Shown here: positions 7,112-10,067 of the stretch, piece by piece | How the letters are laid out: the number at the start of each line of letters is the position of its first letter | Position numbering within the stretch: position 1 is the first letter of the stretch | Assembly (NCBI GenBank): GCA_002702745.1 | Contig: PABM01000005.1 | Span: forward strand, 1 to 10,067 | Origin: Flavobacteriaceae bacterium | GTDB lineage: Bacteria > Bacteroidota > Bacteroidia > Flavobacteriales > Flavobacteriaceae | DNA length: 10,067 bases | Reading direction: 5' to 3' | Program-made: the position numbers and the translations under genes | Notes under the pieces: model-generated | Seen by the model: only the letters and a program-made list of their open reading frames with translations | Databases searched by the model: none | What the model was told of the DNA's origin: nothing

Positions 7112-8641
7112 ATGAAAAAATATATATTTCTTTTTTTATCACTACTTACCTCTATAAACCTAAGTGCACAAGATTTAGGTTTAGATCAGCGAATTGACGA
7201 GGCATTTCAACCAATCTCAGATTTCTTTAGTAAATACGTTTTTTACCCAATTGGAGATTATCCATTTGTAATTTATTTGCTTGTAGGTAGTGCATTGTTT
7301 TTTACAATTTATTTTGGATTTCCTAACCTAAAATATTTTTGGACAGCTATTAACGTAGTAAGAGGGAAGTATGATAAACTTGAAAAAAATGATAATGATT
7401 CAAAAGATGGCGAAGTATCACACTTTCAAGCTCTAGCAACAGCTGTCTCGGGAACCGTTGGAAATGGAAATATTGCTGGTGTAGCATTGGCTATTGCACT
7501 TGGAGGTCCAGGTGCTACGTTTTGGATGATTGTTTGTGGATTATTAGGGATGTCTACAAAATTTGTTGAGTGTACACTGGGGGTATACTACAGAGATATT
7601 GATGAGGATGGGGTAGTTTTCGGAGGCCCTATGTATTACATAAGTAAAGGACTTAAATCAAAAGGCTTTAAAACTTTAGGTACAATTGCTGCCTCACTAT
7701 TTGCCATTTTTTGCATTGGGGGTTCCTTTGGTGGTGGTAACGCTGCTCAGTCAAACCAAGCTACAATAGTTATTAAAAACTTGTTCGGCTATGAATCTAC
7801 TTTTGCTGGAGCAATGATAGGAATTGTTTTAGCTACTTTGGTAGGTATAATTATTATTGGTGGTATCAAAAGAATTGCATCTGTTACTGAAAAAGTAGTT
7901 CCATTTATGGCATTGCTTTATATTTTAGCGTGTATGTATATATTAACAATAAACTTTTCATTTATTGATGATGCAATTGCATTAATAATCCGAGAAGCAT
8001 TCAATCCTACAGCTGTTGGAGTTGGAGGAATAATTGGGGTATTAATGGTAGGCTTTCAAAGAGCTGCTTTTTCTAACGAAGCTGGAGCTGGTTCCGCATC
8101 TATAGCTCATTCAGCGGTAAAGACAAAATATGCAGCATCTGAAGGCTTAGTTGCTCTATTAGAACCATTTATTGATACTGTAGTAATTTGTACAATGACT
8201 GCTCTAGTAATCATAACTTTTAATTCAACAGGAGCATTTGTTTATGGAGGAGATGGAATGGGGGGAGTAATGATTGATGGCGTTATGTATGAAGGTGCAG
8301 GTATAACTCAAAAAGCATTTGCTCAGTACATTCCTGGTTCTGATATATTTCTTACTATTGCTGTTGTATTGTTCGCTGTTTCTACAATGATTTCATGGTC
8401 TTATTATGGGCTTCAATCTTGGAAGTTTTTATTTGGAAGAGGAAGAGTTGCAGATTTAACTTATAAAGTACTCTTTTTAATGTTTGTGGTTATAGGTGCT
8501 GCAGCTAGTATGAATTCAATCTGGGCATTTTCAGATGCTATGATTTTTGCAATGGTATTTCCAAACATGATTGGTCTTTACTTCTTATTCCCAATTGTTA
8601 AGGAGCAATTAAAAAAATATTTAGAAGCAATAAAAAATTAA
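7112..8641 (+). CDS. AGCS-family sodium:alanine (amino acid) symporter
   Basis: The 509-residue polytopic membrane protein has AGCS hallmarks. These include SGTVGNGNIAGVALAIALGG (113-132), a segment with GNGN in the cation and substrate region, GGPMYYI (171-177), GGGNAAQSNQ (207-216) and SNEAGAGSASIAHSAV (311-326). These inner-membrane carriers import alanine or glycine with Na+. Residues 1-20 (basic MKK, hydrophobic core, ending SAQ) look like a cleavable signal peptide, after which about 30 residues precede the first carrier helix (51-70). Such an N-terminal extension is common in Bacteroidota members of the family, as far as I recall. A Gly-rich loop (378-396) lies between late helices. 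The gap to the CBS-like gene is 59 bases with no convincing -7 element, so co-transcription is possible. Substrate preference cannot be told from sequence. Confidence 0.9.
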   Translation: MKKYIFLFLSLLTSINLSAQDLGLDQRIDEAFQPISDFFSKYVFYPIGDYPFVIYLLVGSALFFTIYFGFPNLKYFWTAINVVRGKYDKLEKNDNDSKDGEVSHFQALATAVSGTVGNGNIAGVALAIALGGPGATFWMIVCGLLGMSTKFVECTLGVYYRDIDEDGVVFGGPMYYISKGLKSKGFKTLGTIAASLFAIFCIGGSFGGGNAAQSNQATIVIKNLFGYESTFAGAMIGIVLATLVGIIIIGGIKRIASVTEKVVPFMALLYILACMYILTINFSFIDDAIALIIREAFNPTAVGVGGIIGVLMVGFQRAAFSNEAGAGSASIAHSAVKTKYAASEGLVALLEPFIDTVVICTMTALVIITFNSTGAFVYGGDGMGGVMIDGVMYEGAGITQKAFAQYIPGSDIFLTIAVVLFAVSTMISWSYYGLQSWKFLFGRGRVADLTYKVLFLMFVVIGAAASMNSIWAFSDAMIFAMVFPNMIGLYFLFPIVKEQLKKYLEAIKN

Positions 8642-8659
8642 TTTTTTAACGATAAAGTC

Positions 8660-8689
8660 TTTCGTAAGATTAATTTTAGTTTATATTTG
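8660..8689 (+). promoter_or_regulatory. Candidate rpsU promoter
   Basis: The -7 element TATATTTG at 8682-8689 is an exact match to TAnnTTTG. A TTTCG at 8660-8664, 17 bases upstream, approximates the -33 TTTG. The predicted start near 8695 gives a leader of about 26 bases that contains the Shine-Dalgarno. It lies in the 79-base gap after the symporter gene, so rpsU has its own promoter. Confidence 0.6.
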
Positions 8690-8704
8690 CATCTAATTTT
8701 AAAG

Positions 8705-8713
8705 AAAGGAGGT
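8705..8713 (+). promoter_or_regulatory. Perfect Shine-Dalgarno upstream of rpsU
   Basis: AAAGGAGGT is complementary to the 3' end of canonical 16S rRNA and ends 7 bases before ATG 8721. No other gene in the window has anything comparable, as expected for Bacteroidota. In Flavobacterium johnsoniae, bS21 with bS18 and bS6 hides the anti-SD, and the bS21 gene is reported as a rare gene with a strong SD, proposed to be translated by ribosomes lacking bS21 (autoregulation). The sequence here fits that model directly. Confidence 0.85.
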
Positions 8714-8720
8714 TTGTAAT

Positions 8721-8915
8721 ATGCTAATAATACCTATTAAAGATGGAGAAAATATCGACAGAGCACTAAAACGTTTCAAGAGAAAGTTTGACAAGACTGG
8801 AACTAAGAAATCATTACAAACTAGAAAAGAATTTGTAAAACCTTCAATTAAGAGGAGAGCTGTAATTCAAAAAGCTCAGCACGTACAAAGACTTAGAGAC
8901 CAAGAAGATATTTAA
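8721..8915 (+). CDS. rpsU: 30S ribosomal protein bS21
   Basis: The 64-residue, strongly basic protein starts MLIIPIKDGENIDRALKRFK, the bS21 N-terminus of Flavobacteriia, and continues with the Lys/Arg-rich helices that pack on the 30S platform near the 16S 3' end. Length equals the usual flavobacterial form. In Bacteroidota it helps sequester the anti-SD, so cellular translation mostly ignores SD sequences. It has its own promoter and a perfect SD, consistent with translational self-control. Residue 54 is His (KAQH, 51-54); I recall a Tyr at this position in F. johnsoniae bS21 that contacts the 16S tail, so the contact may differ here. The recombinase gene follows 62 bases later without an obvious terminator, so the two may share a transcript. 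Confidence 0.95.
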   Translation: MLIIPIKDGENIDRALKRFKRKFDKTGTKKSLQTRKEFVKPSIKRRAVIQKAQHVQRLRDQEDI

Positions 8916-8977
8916 TTTATATCTCCATTACTAATTCATACTGATTAATAATTTATAAATTTATACTTATTTAAGGT

Positions 8978-9868
8978 ATGGAATTTAAATCATTTCTCGA
9001 CTACTTACTTTTAGAAAAAAATTACTCTCAAAAGACCATTATTGCTTACAAAAATGATTTAAGCACTTTTTATGATTTTAACCTAGATAAGTTTGATCAA
9101 AAGGGTATTAAAAAAGCTAACTATTCTCAAATTAGGTCATGGATCGTATCACTTGTAAGTGATAAATTATCAAATACTTCAATAAATCGAAAGATTTCTT
9201 CCTTAAAGAGTTATTATAAGTTTTTGTTAAAAACAGGTGATATTAAAATAAATCCCTTAAACGAACACAGAGCTTTAAAAACTAAGACAACTATTCAATT
9301 ACCTTTTTCTGAAACTGAAATTTCAAATGTTTTAAATCCTTTAAACTTTGATAAATCATTTGAAGGCCACAGAGACTATCTTATTCTTGAACTATTATAC
9401 ACAACTGGAATCAGAAGACAAGAGTTAATCGATTTAAAAATTCAAAATATTGATTATTCAAATAAAAGGATAAAGGTTTTAGGAAAAAGAAACAAGGAAA
9501 GATATATTCCTTTAATTAGCTCAACAATAGAGTCAATCGATAAATATTTAAAATATAGAGATGAGCTTAAAAATATTAAAAGTAATGATAAGCTTTTGTT
9601 GACATCCAAGGGTAAAAGTATATATGATAATTTAGTCTACCGTATAACTAAAAAGTATTTTGCTGAATTTTCAACTAAATCAAAAAAAAGTCCTCATATT
9701 TTAAGACACTCATTTGCAACTCATCTTTTAAATAATGGTGCTGATTTAAATTCTGTAAAAGATTTACTTGGTCATACAAGTCTTGCTGCAACACAAGTTT
9801 ATACCAATAGATCAATCGAAGAAATCAAAAAAGTTTTCAAGAAAACACATCCTAGAAATAAGGGTTAA
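8978..9868 (+). CDS. XerC/XerD-type tyrosine recombinase
   Basis: The 296-residue protein has a SAM-like core-binding domain (about 1-88) and a C-terminal catalytic domain. Catalytic residues in order: R146 in TTGIRRQEL, K170 in VLGKRNKER, H240 and R243 in HILRHSFATHLL, H266 in LLGHTSLAAT, and nucleophile Y275 in QVYTN. Length and motif spacing match XerC/XerD, which resolve chromosome dimers at dif, rather than phage or transposon integrases, which are usually longer. The position directly downstream of rpsU is a conserved flavobacterial arrangement, supporting a housekeeping role. No attachment-site repeats are visible around it, and no second Xer is in the window, so XerC versus XerD is unresolved. 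ATG 8978 has only a weak AAGG upstream; AT-rich DNA at 8956-8963 (TAAATTTA) is a poor -7 match. Confidence 0.88.
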   Translation: MEFKSFLDYLLLEKNYSQKTIIAYKNDLSTFYDFNLDKFDQKGIKKANYSQIRSWIVSLVSDKLSNTSINRKISSLKSYYKFLLKTGDIKINPLNEHRALKTKTTIQLPFSETEISNVLNPLNFDKSFEGHRDYLILELLYTTGIRRQELIDLKIQNIDYSNKRIKVLGKRNKERYIPLISSTIESIDKYLKYRDELKNIKSNDKLLLTSKGKSIYDNLVYRITKKYFAEFSTKSKKSPHILRHSFATHLLNNGADLNSVKDLLGHTSLAATQVYTNRSIEEIKKVFKKTHPRNKG

Positions 9869-9906
9869 CATAAGTTTATTTTCAGATTAAAAAAAAATAT
9901 AATTTG

Positions 9907-9937
9907 TTTTGTTTGAAAAAATAAATATTTACATTTG
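9907..9937 (+). promoter_or_regulatory. Candidate promoter for tRNA-Thr (and probably the downstream tRNA cluster)
   Basis: TACATTTG at 9930-9937 matches TAnnTTTG exactly, and TTTTG at 9907-9911 is a good -33 element with an 18-base spacer. Predicted start is about 9942-9944, some 37 bases before the mature tRNA. It is the best-formed promoter in the window, as expected for stable RNA. Unusually, the predicted start falls inside the hairpin at 9940-9956. Confidence 0.65.
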
Positions 9938-9939
9938 CA

Positions 9940-9964
9940 GTCCGCTTAAAGCGGGCTTTTTTTT
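9940..9964 (+). terminator. Hairpin plus T8 tract after the recombinase gene, overlapping the tRNA transcription start
   Basis: Bases 9940-9946 (GTCCGCT) pair with 9950-9956 (AGCGGGC), including one G-U pair, around a 3-base loop TAA, followed by eight T at 9957-9964. This is a classical intrinsic terminator, 71 bases after the recombinase stop, and the only GC-rich stem outside the tRNA. It would end rpsU-xer transcripts. Because it lies just after the tRNA -7 element, part or all of it would also form the 5' end of the tRNA precursor. Confidence 0.7.
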
Positions 9965-9979
9965 GAAAAAAATGTTTAA

Positions 9980-10053
9980 GCCGATGTAGCTCAGCTGGCT
10001 AGAGCAGCTGATTTGTAATCAGCAGGTCGTGGGTTCGAGTCCCTCCATCGGCT
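9980..10053 (+). tRNA. tRNA-Thr, anticodon UGU
   Basis: The full cloverleaf can be folded: acceptor GCCGATG (9980-9986) with CATCGGC (10046-10052), D-arm from 9989, anticodon stem GCTGA/TCAGC (10007-10011/10019-10023) around loop TTTGTAA with anticodon TGT at 10014-10016, and T-loop TTCGAGT (10034-10040). It decodes ACA and, by wobble, other ACN threonine codons. The T-stem GTGGG/CCCTC has one T-T mismatch at its second pair (10030/10044). The discriminator base is T10053 and CCA is not encoded, so it is added after transcription. In Flavobacteriia this tRNA usually opens a cluster of tRNA-Thr, Tyr, Gly leading to tuf, which would lie just beyond the right edge. Confidence 0.96.
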
Positions 10054-10067
10054 CTTTGAAATTTTGA

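Noticed and set aside
8649..8665. Small bulged inverted repeat ACGATAA/TTTCGT between the symporter gene and rpsU
   Set aside because: It has only six pairs with a bulge and no T-tract, and overlaps the probable -33 region; not convincing as terminator or operator.
8906..8924. AGATAT/ATATCT inverted repeat across the rpsU stop, as a terminator
   Set aside because: The stem is short and AT-rich, has no T-run and includes coding bases; likely chance.
8978..9868. Recombinase beside a tRNA as a sign of an integrated element
   Set aside because: The protein has XerC/D length and motifs, sits in the conserved rpsU neighbourhood, is separated from the tRNA by a promoter and terminator, and no duplicated tRNA 3' end or att repeat is visible.

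Overview
The window reads as a chromosomal segment of an AT-rich Flavobacteriia-type Bacteroidota, plausibly a small-genome marine lineage. Four things point there. Almost no start codon has a Shine-Dalgarno (SD) sequence. Several genes have the Bacteroidota -7 promoter element TAnnTTTG upstream. The bS21 gene is the one exception with a perfect SD. The gene families and their order (NamZ / LolC-like permease / CBS-like enzyme; rpsU - xerC - tRNA-Thr) are ones I associate with Flavobacteriia. The lineage call is inference; no 16S gene is present.

Positions 1-2025 are the edge of a surface-polysaccharide locus. A truncated GT-B glycosyltransferase runs left off the window. Divergent from it is a translationally coupled pair: a GT2 glycosyltransferase and a QdtA/FdtA-type dTDP-4-keto-sugar 3,4-ketoisomerase. 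They fit O-antigen or capsule assembly with a 3-amino-3,6-dideoxyhexose, but the partner sugar-nucleotide genes are outside the window.

Positions 2018-4809 form a leftward cell-envelope operon: NamZ-type exo-muramidase, then an FtsE-type ATPase, then another GT2 glycosyltransferase. It converges on the polysaccharide pair with an 8-bp overlap of coding ends. At its other end, the start of namZ overlaps the start of a divergent LolC/LolE-family permease gene by 15 bp, so neither gene has a private upstream region.

Positions 4795-8641 run rightward: LolC/E-like permease, a cystathionine beta-synthase/cysteine synthase-like PLP enzyme (start best placed at 6075), and an AGCS-family Na+/alanine symporter.

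Positions 8682-10053 are a translation and chromosome-maintenance block: rpsU (bS21) with a strong promoter and perfect SD, a XerC/D-type tyrosine recombinase, then a promoter and hairpin leading into tRNA-Thr(UGU). In many Flavobacteriia I recall hpf/raiA lying between the recombinase and this tRNA; here there is no room for it.

I find no mobile element, CRISPR array, toxin system or clearly novel multi-gene system. All gaps between genes are under 120 bases. The most interesting signals are regulatory: the bS21 SD, the overlapping divergent starts, and the promoter/terminator superposition before the tRNA.
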